From: Candidatus Fermentithermobacillaceae bacterium
GTDB taxonomy: Bacteria > Bacillota > Sulfobacillia > Fermentithermobacillales > Fermentithermobacillaceae
Reading direction: 5' to 3'
Assembly (NCBI GenBank): GCA_012842105.1
Contig: DUTL01000088.1
Coordinates: 1-30,147, forward strand
Length of the DNA: 30,147 bases
The translations under genes and the position numbers were made by a program. Positions 1 to 7,951 of this stretch are shown one piece after another (within the stretch, counting starts at the first letter, position 1; each line of letters starts with the position of its first letter). Under the pieces are notes generated by a model that saw only the letters and a program-made list of their open reading frames with translations, did no database searches and was not told the origin of the DNA.

Positions 1-738
1 GACTACAACGCTTTTCTGGCCGGCATTGCTGTGCCTTCCAGCCTGGCCAGATGGTGCACATTTCCAGGTTCGTTCGTGCTTTTGCGCCCTGAGGCAACCA
101 GGGAAGCATTCAACGTTCCCATATCTGTGATGGAAACATCACAACACAGCATCACAGTGGCAATAGAATGCCGGGGCCCGAAAACAACCGCTTTGGAACA
201 AGCACTGCTTTCAGGCCGGAAAGTGGTTCTAACAGGCCCTTTTTGGTCGGGTTTGCAGGGATATGATCAGCTGGCCAGGTTGGCCCACGGCAATACTCTG
301 GTTGTGGCAAAAGGCATGGCTCAAGCCGCTGTCCCGCCTATTGCAAGGTATATCCGGGACCGGGGCGGAAACGTCAAAGCACTTGTTGGGCCGGGCACCC
401 TGGGTTTAATATTCATCGATAGCATTCTCAAGCGCCTTGAAGTTCCTTTTGAAATTATGCCTAGGTCAGAAGATCGTAACCTGGGGCGATTGGAAAAGGA
501 AATCACCACCGGCAGCTACGGCCTTCTGGCCAGTGCAGGTTCGAAACTCCAGCATCAGGCAATCCTGAATTTGCTGGGCAACCTTTCGGAAAACAACAAT
601 CCTGTTCCCCGCTTTCTATGGGTGTCCCACCTGACCATGGCTTGTGCCGAAGGAATTTGCGGGTCTTGTTTGCTGGCAGGATTCAGAGGGTGTAAGGCCC
701 GGTTCAATGATCGTTTTGAAACCCATTTGCTATGTTAA
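1..738 (+). CDS. PyrK-like FAD/NAD-binding electron-transfer protein, 5' truncated
   Basis: The frame is open from base 1, so the start lies left of the window; a GTG at base 31 is in frame but would cut into the flavin-binding barrel. The visible part begins in a ferredoxin-reductase-type FAD barrel (PGSFVLLRP, then NVPISV, the position where PyrK has a RP-[FL]-S motif). An NAD-binding-like alpha/beta region follows (VVLTGPF; LVVAKGMAQAAVPPIARY). The C-terminus carries CAEGICGSC then GC, a C-x4-C-x2-C-x7-C cluster like the 2Fe-2S site of dihydroorotate dehydrogenase electron-transfer subunits, though the last spacing is shorter than usual for PyrK. In that family the protein passes electrons between NAD(P)H and a partner flavoprotein. 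The likely partner is the oxidoreductase 26 bases downstream. No pyrimidine gene is in view, so a true pyrK role is doubtful. The family call is fairly sure; the substrate is unknown. Confidence 0.75.
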   Translation, partial: DYNAFLAGIAVPSSLARWCTFPGSFVLLRPEATREAFNVPISVMETSQHSITVAIECRGPKTTALEQALLSGRKVVLTGPFWSGLQGYDQLARLAHGNTLVVAKGMAQAAVPPIARYIRDRGGNVKALVGPGTLGLIFIDSILKRLEVPFEIMPRSEDRNLGRLEKEITTGSYGLLASAGSKLQHQAILNLLGNLSENNNPVPRFLWVSHLTMACAEGICGSCLLAGFRGCKARFNDRFETHLLC

Positions 739-764
739 CCATCGGTATGCTGGGGAGGTTTTCA

Positions 765-2063
765 ATGAGAACATTTCATCAAGTCGTTGTTATCGGAGGC
801 GGATGGTCTGGCGTTTCGGCAGCCCTCACAGCAAAGAAAACAGGAGCCGATACAGCTATTTGCGAAAGGGCTGACATGTTGTTAGGAGCAGGCTTGGTAG
901 GCGGCATTATGCGGAACAACGGAAGGTTCGTGGCTGCAGAAGAATGCATTGCTATGGGATGCGGCGAGTTGTTTGAGTTGGCCGATTCAATTTCGCGGCA
1001 CAAAGATGTGGATTTTCCCGGGCATCGCCATGCCAGCTTGTACGACGTCCACCTTGCAGAGCCGGCAGTAAGAGCCCTATTGCTCAAAAGCGGCATTACA
1101 TTATATATGCAAAAAAGAATTACACGGATCGAACATCAAGAAGGTAAGTTGATTCAGGTTGAATCCGATGACGGATACGTGTTCCAGGCAGATTCTTTTG
1201 TGGATGCAACCGGCTCATCGGGCCCTCCGGGAATGTGCCAGCGGCTGGGAAACGGTTGTGCGTCCTGCATTCAGCGTTGCCCATCCTTTGGCCCAAGGGT
1301 CAGCATTGCCAAGTTAATGGGATTGCCTGAATACATGGCCTGCAGGCGCCAGTATGCTCCCGGAGCTATGTCCGGTTCATGCAAAATCTACAAAGAAACT
1401 CTGTCACAGTCAATAAGAAGCCGGTTGGATTCGGAAGGTATGGTAATCATACCTGTTCCCGGCAGCATGATAAACCATGACAAGCTGGACTCCAAAGTAT
1501 GCCAGCAATATGCTTTGCCTGAATATGCCCAATCACTCATCCTCCTGGATACAGGCCATGCGAAATTGATGACTTCGTATTTTCCTCTTGAACACTTAAG
1601 AAAAATTCAGGGCCTGGAAAACGCCAGGTATGCTGACCCTCTGGCCGGAGGCAAAGGCAACTCCATGCGCCTTACCGCAACCACTCCCAGGTTTGATACC
1701 TTGCTTGCAGCCGGTGCTCAAAACCTGTTTGTTGCAGGCGAGAAGGCAGGCATATGCGTAGGCCACACAGAAGCCATTGTAACAGGAGCCGTCGCAGGTA
1801 GAAACGCTGGTTTGCTGGCCCAAGGAAAGCCGCTTATGACTATACCGGGAACCCTGGCTACAGGTGATTTCATAAATTTCACCGCAATAGACGAACATGG
1901 GAACCCTGCCGTAGCCGGAGGTTATGGCTTAGCCGCCTCGCATACATTTGCCGGATCAGTCTATTTTGAGCGGATGAAGGGCCTGGGATTGTATACCACT
2001 GACAAACATCATATTAGAAGCCACGTGCGCCAGGCAGGTATGGAAGGGGTATTTGATTCTTGA
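765..2063 (+). CDS. FAD-dependent oxidoreductase (GidA/TrmFO-like fold) with cysteine cluster
   Basis: A protein of about 432 residues. The start is the ATG at 765, preceded by GGGGAGG at 752-758; an upstream ATG at 732 overlaps the previous stop but has no comparable binding site. Residues 7-20 form the dinucleotide motif (VVVIGGGWSGVSAA) and a second FAD contact, VDATGSSG, lies near residue 150. The C-terminal NLFVAGEKAGICVGHTEA resembles the conserved closing FAD motif of GidA/TrmFO proteins (LFFAGQ...G..E). Between these is an insertion with C158, C165, C168 and C172 (C-x6-C-x2-C-x3-C), which could hold an iron-sulfur cluster. No tRNA-modification context is present. The close spacing to the PyrK-like gene suggests a two-subunit NAD(P)H-linked redox enzyme. 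The substrate is not known to me, and generic FAD oxidoreductase is the safe call. Confidence 0.8.
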   Translation: MRTFHQVVVIGGGWSGVSAALTAKKTGADTAICERADMLLGAGLVGGIMRNNGRFVAAEECIAMGCGELFELADSISRHKDVDFPGHRHASLYDVHLAEPAVRALLLKSGITLYMQKRITRIEHQEGKLIQVESDDGYVFQADSFVDATGSSGPPGMCQRLGNGCASCIQRCPSFGPRVSIAKLMGLPEYMACRRQYAPGAMSGSCKIYKETLSQSIRSRLDSEGMVIIPVPGSMINHDKLDSKVCQQYALPEYAQSLILLDTGHAKLMTSYFPLEHLRKIQGLENARYADPLAGGKGNSMRLTATTPRFDTLLAAGAQNLFVAGEKAGICVGHTEAIVTGAVAGRNAGLLAQGKPLMTIPGTLATGDFINFTAIDEHGNPAVAGGYGLAASHTFAGSVYFERMKGLGLYTTDKHHIRSHVRQAGMEGVFDS

Positions 2064-2068
2064 CGGCA

Positions 2069-2104
2069 AGCCGGTCGGCCGTGATTGCCCGCGGCCAACC
2101 GGCT
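2069..2104. terminator. Hairpin between convergent genes
   Basis: AGCCGGT at 2069-2075 pairs with ACCGGCT at 2098-2104, and inside it GGCCG at 2077-2081 pairs with CGGCC at 2092-2096, separated by one C/A mismatch. The 10-base loop is 2082-2091. The structure sits exactly between the stop codons of two convergent genes and probably ends transcription in both directions. There is no clear T-run, so intrinsic termination is inferred from position and stem strength. Confidence 0.6.
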
Positions 2105-4734
2105 CACCTGTCCCTTGAATGATAGGCCATTCTGAACACATCAGGCATAACCGAAACCAAGAAGATTGCAAGCCACTGAACGCCACTTAACGGAACAGTA
2201 TCGAAAAACAGGCCCAATGCCGGTATTTGTACTGTAGCCGTAAGCATGAGCCAGGAGAGGACACACGCACCGGTAAGATACATATTGGAAAGAATCCCAA
2301 CTTCCAAAGGGGAATGTGTCTCCGACCTGCAGTCGATCGCCGATACCAGCTGCACTGTAATCAGGGTGGCAAAAGCCATGGTGGAAGCAGTCGGCAGGCC
2401 CCATATCCTTAATGCTTCTATGAACATGAGCAGCGTTGCGACACCTACATACGTCCCGCGTTTCAGTATCAGCCCGTACAACCCGTGGGCAAACAATCCT
2501 TCATCAGGGTCCCTGGGTGGCCTTGTCATGATGGAAGGGTCAGGCGGGTCCATGCTCAGAGCCAAAGCCGGCAAACCATCGGTTATTAGGTTCATCCACA
2601 GTATCTGGATCGGGGTAAGCGGCATAGGCAAACCCAGTACCAATGCCAGTGCCATGGTAATCACTTCGCCAAGGTTGCATGATAGCATGTACCTGATAAA
2701 TTTGCGTATATTGTCGTAGATTGCCCGGCCCTCTTCCACCGCTTCTACAATGGTGGCAAAGTTGTCATCCAGCAACACCATTGAGCTGGATTCTCTGGCA
2801 ATGTCGGTGCCTGTTTTTCCCATGGCCACTCCAACGGCTGCCTCTTTCAGCGCAGGCCCGTCGTTAATCCCATCTCCTGTCATTGCTACTATATGCCCCT
2901 GTTCCTTGAGCGCCCTCACTATCTTGAGCTTGTGGGCAGGTGAGACACGGGCAAACACATTGCACTGCTCTACGACTGTTCCGAGCAAGCTTTCGGGTAT
3001 GCTGTCCAAAGATTTGCCGGTCATTCCCTCCCCGTCGCGGGATAAGATATGAGCTTCCCTGGCAATACTCTCTGCAGTCTTAAGATGGTCTCCTGTAATC
3101 AGAACCGGCCTTATGCCTGCTATCTTGCATTTCTCCACGGAGATGGCCGCCTCGGCCCGGAGTGGGTCTGCCATTGCCAGGCAACCAATTAAGGCCAGGC
3201 GTGTCTCTTTATACGGGCCTGCTTTCGTGCCTGCCCGCTCCTGTCTTTTTGCCACTGCGAGGAGCCGCATGCCCCTCATGGCTCTTTGGTTTATCCAATC
3301 TTCCCAGGCGGTAAGTTCTTGTCTGCCCAGCCTGACTGCCTGGTTACCGGTTTCTTGAGACACACACAAAGGAATGACCGTATCAGTGGCGCCCTTTACG
3401 CAAATCAACGGCCCTTCACGGCTGTTCACCCTTACGCTCATCATCCTGCGTTCAGGCGTAAAACCGTGCCCGTCAATACGGGGATATTGCCTGTCAAGAA
3501 CATCCGGATCGTAGCCAACGCCAATATACCTGGCTACAATAGCTTGCTCTGTAGGGTCTTCCCTGCCCAGGGAATCATCTCCAGGCGGATGCCTTGCGTC
3601 TGATGCCAGCACTCCCACTTCAAGTATTTGCCTTACCAGGGCCCGGTTTCGTTGTGATCTGAAATCTTCAAATACAGTCTCTATCCCCTGGATGCCGGGC
3701 ACTCCAATTTCGACAATCTGCATTTGGTTCCTTGTAAGGGTTCCTGTCTTGTCTGTGCATATTACAGTAACTGAGCCCAAGGTCTCGATAGCTTCAAGTT
3801 TCCTTACAACAGCGCCCTTTCCGGCCATCTCTTGAACTCCCATGGCCAGGCATAAAGTTACAGTGGCGGGCAGCCCTTCGGGTATGGCTGCCACCGCCAA
3901 ACTCACTGCAGTCAAGAACATATGATGAAAAGGTATTCCTCTAAAAAACCCAATGGCTGCCAATACCACGCATACTCCAAGGCAGGCAACCAAAAGCGCC
4001 CTGCTTAGAGACTCCAGTTTGGATTCCAGGGGCGTCTTTTGGCTCTCTGCAGCCTGCAGCAAGTTTGCGATCTGTCCCATTTCAGTGTTCATGCCTGTCG
4101 CAGTAACAATCATTGCGCCGTTGCCCCTGGTCACAAGAGTACCGGAATATACCATATTTCTTCGTTCAGAGAGCACAGTCGCCGCAGGGAGCACTGTCTC
4201 AGAATCTTTGCTTACCGGAAAAGCTTCGCCGGTCAGTATTGACTCTTCGAGTTGAAGCGAGTTCGAACTTACGAGCCGTCCGTCAGCAGGCACTCTAACT
4301 CCGGGCCAAAGCAATGCAACATCTCCTGGAACCACTTCTTCACGATCAACTTCAACTTCAACTCCGTTTCGCAGCACACAAGAAACAGAAGGTGAATAGG
4401 CCTGTAACGACTCAAGCGACTCTTCAGCTTTGTACTCCTGAACCATCCCCAGTAACGCATTGAGGAGTACAATAGCAGCTATCACCAGGGCATCCACTAT
4501 TTCTCCCATTACAGCAGATATGATTGTAGCTCCCAGAAGTGTCACAACCATAGGGTCTGTGAACTGAGAAAACAGCAGTTTGAGCCATCCAGGCCTTTTT
4601 CTCTTGATGATTCTGTTTGGACCCCATCTGGAAAGCCGCCTCCTGGCTTCCCTTGCATGCAGCCCCCTTGAAACATCACTTCTAAGAAGGCTGACAGCAT
4701 CTTTCCAAACACGCGAATGGAATTCGTTAAGCAT
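2104..4734 (-). CDS. Calcium-translocating P-type ATPase (P2A, SERCA/PMCA-like)
   Basis: An 876-residue P2-type ATPase, full length for bacterial Ca2+ pumps, which export Ca2+ from the cytoplasm using ATP. In order: N-terminal cation-ATPase domain; actuator TGE at 168-170; M4 with PEGLP at 285-289; phosphorylation site DKTGT at 328-332; nucleotide-binding KGA near 448; TGD at 547-549; hinge TGDGIND at 619-625; M5 with SCNLGE at 685-690; and M6 with MNLITDGLPA from 714. The M4 Glu, M5 Asn and Glu, and M6 Asn, Thr and Asp match the Ca2+ ligands known in SERCA, which supports Ca2+ over Na+/K+ or H+. A GGAGG lies 13 bases before the ATG, rather far. The gene is downstream of cadA on the same strand but separated by about 600 bases of repeats, so co-transcription is uncertain. 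Confidence 0.93.
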   Translation of the reverse strand: MLNEFHSRVWKDAVSLLRSDVSRGLHAREARRRLSRWGPNRIIKRKRPGWLKLLFSQFTDPMVVTLLGATIISAVMGEIVDALVIAAIVLLNALLGMVQEYKAEESLESLQAYSPSVSCVLRNGVEVEVDREEVVPGDVALLWPGVRVPADGRLVSSNSLQLEESILTGEAFPVSKDSETVLPAATVLSERRNMVYSGTLVTRGNGAMIVTATGMNTEMGQIANLLQAAESQKTPLESKLESLSRALLVACLGVCVVLAAIGFFRGIPFHHMFLTAVSLAVAAIPEGLPATVTLCLAMGVQEMAGKGAVVRKLEAIETLGSVTVICTDKTGTLTRNQMQIVEIGVPGIQGIETVFEDFRSQRNRALVRQILEVGVLASDARHPPGDDSLGREDPTEQAIVARYIGVGYDPDVLDRQYPRIDGHGFTPERRMMSVRVNSREGPLICVKGATDTVIPLCVSQETGNQAVRLGRQELTAWEDWINQRAMRGMRLLAVAKRQERAGTKAGPYKETRLALIGCLAMADPLRAEAAISVEKCKIAGIRPVLITGDHLKTAESIAREAHILSRDGEGMTGKSLDSIPESLLGTVVEQCNVFARVSPAHKLKIVRALKEQGHIVAMTGDGINDGPALKEAAVGVAMGKTGTDIARESSSMVLLDDNFATIVEAVEEGRAIYDNIRKFIRYMLSCNLGEVITMALALVLGLPMPLTPIQILWMNLITDGLPALALSMDPPDPSIMTRPPRDPDEGLFAHGLYGLILKRGTYVGVATLLMFIEALRIWGLPTASTMAFATLITVQLVSAIDCRSETHSPLEVGILSNMYLTGACVLSWLMLTATVQIPALGLFFDTVPLSGVQWLAIFLVSVMPDVFRMAYHSRDR

Positions 4735-5344
4735 GAATCTTAGAATCCCTCCACTGCAAACTCTGGTTATGGCTGTCTCAAAAATCTTATGACAGAGTCA
4801 TCTTTATATGTCTCACGGGCCGTACAGGAGGAAGGTATGTGGGCAATGGGTAAAAATTCCTTGCCACCGGCGAAACAATGACAAGAATACATGAATATCC
4901 CAAAGCCAAACCGGAAAACAATAGTGTTGGGTCCATCATGGCCGGGCAAAGACTATCCAGGGCGGAGTGGTCCTGGATAGCCGGGCAAAGGTGACAACAC
5001 CCGCGCTAAGGTGTTGTTGCCGGAGCGAAGGTCATCTTGTTTCCTGGAAAACCGTGTAGTATGAAGTAGATGGTTTAAGGGTCTGAAATTGCCCTCGCCG
5101 GTAATTTCGGGCTCGGTAGGGAGGCAAGATGGCCGAGCGCAGATCATTCGGATTGCCGTATGGATCTCGATTACCGCGAGGTAATCCTGGTTCAGAAGGT
5201 AGTTCGAATGGTCGAGCACAGGTCATCTGGTTGCGGTTCAGGATCTGCGGGTTCTAACACCGTGGCCCGATGGCCGAAAGCAAAGGTCATGATGGGCCGA
5301 TTCGCCTTTTGCCGCCATCATGACCCTGCACCTTTAGGCAAAAC
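4735..5344. other. Gene-free 610-base intergenic region
   Basis: No credible coding sequence is present on either strand; short open frames lack ribosome binding sites and run through the repeats. The part nearest the Ca2+ ATPase (4735-4935) shows a small palindrome, ATGAC-aga-GTCAT at 4789-4801, and possible AT-rich minus-strand promoter sequence (TATAAA on the minus strand near 4804) without a convincing -35. The rest is the repeat and hairpin array described separately. Confidence 0.7.
4938..5325. repeat. Array of six degenerate ~20-base boxes interleaved with five hairpins
   Basis: A box with plus-strand consensus close to ATGGCCGAGCAAAGGTCATC recurs at about 4939, 4978, 5018, 5129, 5208 and 5270. 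Between or overlapping the boxes are hairpins whose sequences differ but whose stems are perfect or nearly so: 4953-4961/4972-4980 (9 bp), 4994-5001/5010-5017 (8 bp), 5083-5090/5103-5110 (8 bp, one G-T), 5169-5175/5180-5186 (7 bp with a GCGA loop) and 5285-5295/5315-5325 (11 bp). Box spacings are about 39, 40, 111, 79 and 62 bases, so this is not a CRISPR. The last hairpin, 20 bases past the cadA stop, may also terminate the cadA transcript. I do not recognise the family. Confidence 0.7.
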
Positions 5345-7387
5345 CTACTTGTGGCCCAATATCCTCAGCCCGTTGAAAGTAACAAGTACAGCGGCGCCTG
5401 AATCAGCCAGGACGGCCAGCCAGAGCGGCAGTACACCGCCGAACACCATAACCAGCGCCAAGAGTTTTATTGCAACTGAAAAAGAGACATTCTGAATAAT
5501 CAGTTTGCGAGTCTTCCTGGCTAAACCCATGGCCCAGGGAACAGAGCGGAGATCATTTTTCATAAGAGCAACACCGGCGGTCTCCAATGCCACGTCCGCG
5601 CCTTTTTCCATGGCTATGCCAACACTGGCTGCCGCAAGAGACGGTGCATCGTTTACCCCGTCTCCCACCATGGCAACAGAGCCAAATTCATCCATGAGTT
5701 TGCCAACAGCCGCAAGTTTGTCCTGTGGCATAAGGTTGGCTTCCACTCTGCCTATTCCAACTTCAGCCGCAACAACCATGGCCGTTTTCATATCATCGCC
5801 CGTAAGCATTATGGCCTCTGCACCTGTTTCTTGAACATTGGAAATAGCTTCCCTGGCTTCACGGCGAATTGCATCTGAAAGACATACAGCGCCCAGAATC
5901 TTCTGGCCGCTTCCTACAAATACAACGGTCTTACCCTGCTGCCGGAACCCATCTGCCGATTTGCTCAGACAGGCCGGAACATCAATCCCCAGGCCTTCGA
6001 AAAGCTTCTCGCTGCCAACATATGCCTTCCTGTTGTGTAAGGTAGCATACGCTCCCTTCCCGCGAACAGAAGTAAAATCTTTACCCGGAACGAAATCCAC
6101 ACCCCTCGCATCTGCCTCATCAACCATGGCCTTTGCCAGTGGGTGATCAGACCGGGACTCTACTGCAGCGGCAATGCCCAGCAGTTCGCCGGTTGTAACG
6201 CCGGTGCCTGCCAGCATGATAACCTGATCCACGGCCACTCTACCTTCTGTAACCGTCCCTGTCTTGTCCAGGGCCACTGCTTTTACACGCCCTAATGCTT
6301 CCAGGTATGCCCCGCCTTTGATGAGAACTCCGTTTTTTGCAGCCCTGGCAATAGACGCCACAACTGTAACAGGGGTAGAGATAACAAGGGAACAAGGGCA
6401 AGACACAATGAGTACCGTCAGGCCCCTGTAAATCCAAGGCCTCCATGCTTTCTTGAAAACCAGAGGCACCCCAACAGCTACCGTCACTGAAAGCACCAGC
6501 ATAAGCGGAGTCCAGTACCTGGCGAAGTTGTCCACCAGCCTGTGAGATTTAGCCCTTTTTGACTGAGACTCTTCAACCATGGTTATTATCCGCGCAAGGG
6601 TTGTGTCTTCAGGCATCCTGGTAACCCGGATATCAAGAGTGCCCTCGCCATTGAGGCTTCCGGCAAAAACGTCGCTTCCGGAGAGTTTATCAACAGGTAT
6701 GGATTCTCCTGTTATCTGAGATTGGTCTACTGAAGACGCGCCTGACACAACCTCCCCATCTACAGGAATTTTCTCACCGGGAAACACAACTACTATGTCA
6801 CCTGGCGTCACTTCGTCAGCAGCAACCTCAGAAAACCTGTCTCCAACCTTTACGCGCGCCTTCAAAGGAGAAAGGCCCATGATATCCCTTATAGACTTCC
6901 GGGTTCTCTCTCCTGCTTTTTCTTCCAAGTATTCCCCTATGCTGAAAAGCGTCAGCACAGCCGCGCCCTCGGCCCACTCTCCCAATACCATTGCCCCAAT
7001 GCCTGCAACGGTTGTGAGTAAGTTAATGTCAGCCCCCGCGCCTGACAAAAGGGCTCTAAGGCCGGCCCTTGCCACAGGATAGCCTGCGACAACCGCTGCA
7101 AACAGATACGGCACTCTGTAGGCTGAATACCCCAAACGGTGCACAATAAAGCCCAACCCGATGCCGATAATCCCGAAAAGCGGTGGCAACAGCCCTTTTA
7201 TGCCGCCGTTTGGTTCCGGTTCGTGAGCAAGAGTAATAGTGTGACAATGGTCACACCCGCAATCATGAACATGGGAATGGGTGTGTGAAGAATGCGCGTG
7301 GCCATGCTCATGGCTGTGGCTTCCGTGTTCCCCCAAATTTTGCTGCCTTGTTGCTGAATCTGAACCTTCATGCATAGAGTCTGACAT
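5345..7387 (-). CDS. cadA: Zn2+/Cd2+/Pb2+-exporting P1B-type ATPase
   Basis: A 680-residue P1B-2 heavy-metal efflux ATPase. The N-terminus (residues 20-50) is very rich in His (HSHEHGHAHSSHTHSHVHD) and ends in CGCDHCH, replacing the usual GMTCxxC metal-binding fold. Core motifs: TGES at 226-229; membrane CPC at 330-332 within SCPCSLVISTP; DKTGT at 374-378; HP at 415-416; and MVGDGVNDAP from 573. K641 and D662 in the last two membrane helices match the Lys/Asp pair typical of ZntA/CadA rather than Cu+ pumps. The start is an ATG with AAGGTG upstream, 30 bases after the ArsR-family gene, so the two form an operon under that regulator. Metal preference among Zn, Cd and Pb cannot be decided from sequence. 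Confidence 0.94.
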   Translation of the reverse strand: MSDSMHEGSDSATRQQNLGEHGSHSHEHGHAHSSHTHSHVHDCGCDHCHTITLAHEPEPNGGIKGLLPPLFGIIGIGLGFIVHRLGYSAYRVPYLFAAVVAGYPVARAGLRALLSGAGADINLLTTVAGIGAMVLGEWAEGAAVLTLFSIGEYLEEKAGERTRKSIRDIMGLSPLKARVKVGDRFSEVAADEVTPGDIVVVFPGEKIPVDGEVVSGASSVDQSQITGESIPVDKLSGSDVFAGSLNGEGTLDIRVTRMPEDTTLARIITMVEESQSKRAKSHRLVDNFARYWTPLMLVLSVTVAVGVPLVFKKAWRPWIYRGLTVLIVSCPCSLVISTPVTVVASIARAAKNGVLIKGGAYLEALGRVKAVALDKTGTVTEGRVAVDQVIMLAGTGVTTGELLGIAAAVESRSDHPLAKAMVDEADARGVDFVPGKDFTSVRGKGAYATLHNRKAYVGSEKLFEGLGIDVPACLSKSADGFRQQGKTVVFVGSGQKILGAVCLSDAIRREAREAISNVQETGAEAIMLTGDDMKTAMVVAAEVGIGRVEANLMPQDKLAAVGKLMDEFGSVAMVGDGVNDAPSLAAASVGIAMEKGADVALETAGVALMKNDLRSVPWAMGLARKTRKLIIQNVSFSVAIKLLALVMVFGGVLPLWLAVLADSGAAVLVTFNGLRILGHK

Positions 7388-7417
7388 TTAGTGTCACACC
7401 TTTCAGTTTGGATGCAG

Positions 7418-7765
7418 TTACCGGTGTTGTGCATGTTTAAAAGCTTCGTCCAACAGCCTTATGACATGGTCATCATCAAGTGAATAATAGACCCTCTGCC
7501 CTTCTTTTCTGTTCTTGACCAGCCTTGACGTACGAAGCAGCCTCAAATGGTGAGATGTATTCGAGACTGTAACATCCAGGGCAACCGCCAGGTCGTGAAC
7601 GCACCATTCGCCCTGGGACAAGAGCCATAAGATAGATGCCCTGGTTTCGTCTGCCATAATCTTAAAAATTGATACTACATAGCCCATGTCAGGCATGAGT
7701 TTCTTTACATCGTGGACCTTGCCGTCCAATGCATGAGGCCGGCAAACCTCCAATTCCTCAGACAC
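7418..7765 (-). CDS. ArsR/SmtB-family metal-sensing repressor, CzrA/CadC-like
   Basis: A winged-helix repressor of about 115 residues. I chose the GTG at 7765 because GGAGG at 7774-7778 lies 8 bases before it; the GTG at 7774 overlaps that site. The recognition-helix region reads DVTVSNTSHHLRLL and the wing KEGQRVYYSL, as in SmtB/ArsR proteins. The last helix has D98, H100, H111 and H114 (D-x-H-x10-H-x2-H), the alpha-5 Zn2+ site of CzrA. A Cys (WCVHD) lies in the segment where CadC has its alpha-3 thiolate. The family releases DNA when metal binds. It is followed by cadA in the same operon and preceded by a candidate operator, so it is probably autoregulatory and derepressed by Zn/Cd. Confidence 0.92.
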   Translation of the reverse strand: MSEELEVCRPHALDGKVHDVKKLMPDMGYVVSIFKIMADETRASILWLLSQGEWCVHDLAVALDVTVSNTSHHLRLLRTSRLVKNRKEGQRVYYSLDDDHVIRLLDEAFKHAQHR

Positions 7766-7787
7766 TGCGTGCACCTCCCTATAACTA

Positions 7788-7816
7788 ATTATTGATCATT
7801 TGCTCAAATATTCAAT
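7788..7816 (-). promoter_or_regulatory. Candidate ArsR-family operator and promoter
   Basis: Read on the minus strand, the AT-rich segment contains TGAGCA-AA-TGATCA flanked by ATT/AAT arms, an imperfect 12-2-12-like inverted repeat of the kind bound by SmtB/CzrA/CadC repressors (outer arms TATTGA and TCAATA also pair). TTGAGC with TTATAG 17 bases downstream could serve as -35 and -10, placing the operator over the promoter. It lies about 20 bases upstream of the repressor start. Confidence 0.55.
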
Positions 7817-7951
7817 ACTCCGTGTGCTGAATTCGCTGCTTTTTCGATCTTTTATGGCATAGAAGGTATCAACAAGCCGGCTGAAGAATTTTACTAACCG
7901 GCAGTCTCTTCTTGGAAAGCGACAAAACAGTCTAAGGAGGTAGGCACTTAC

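Noticed and set aside
732..764. Earlier ATG start for the FAD oxidoreductase
   Set aside because: It has no ribosome binding site and would add residues before the dinucleotide motif; the ATG at 765 has GGGGAGG at good spacing.
4953..5226. Minus-strand open frames through the repeat array
   Set aside because: They lack ribosome binding sites, overlap one another, and their apparent peptide similarities (such as DLRS or CARP) come only from the DNA repeats.
4938..5325. CRISPR array
   Set aside because: The boxes are degenerate, the spacings vary from about 39 to 111 bases, and the intervals contain hairpins; no cas genes are present.
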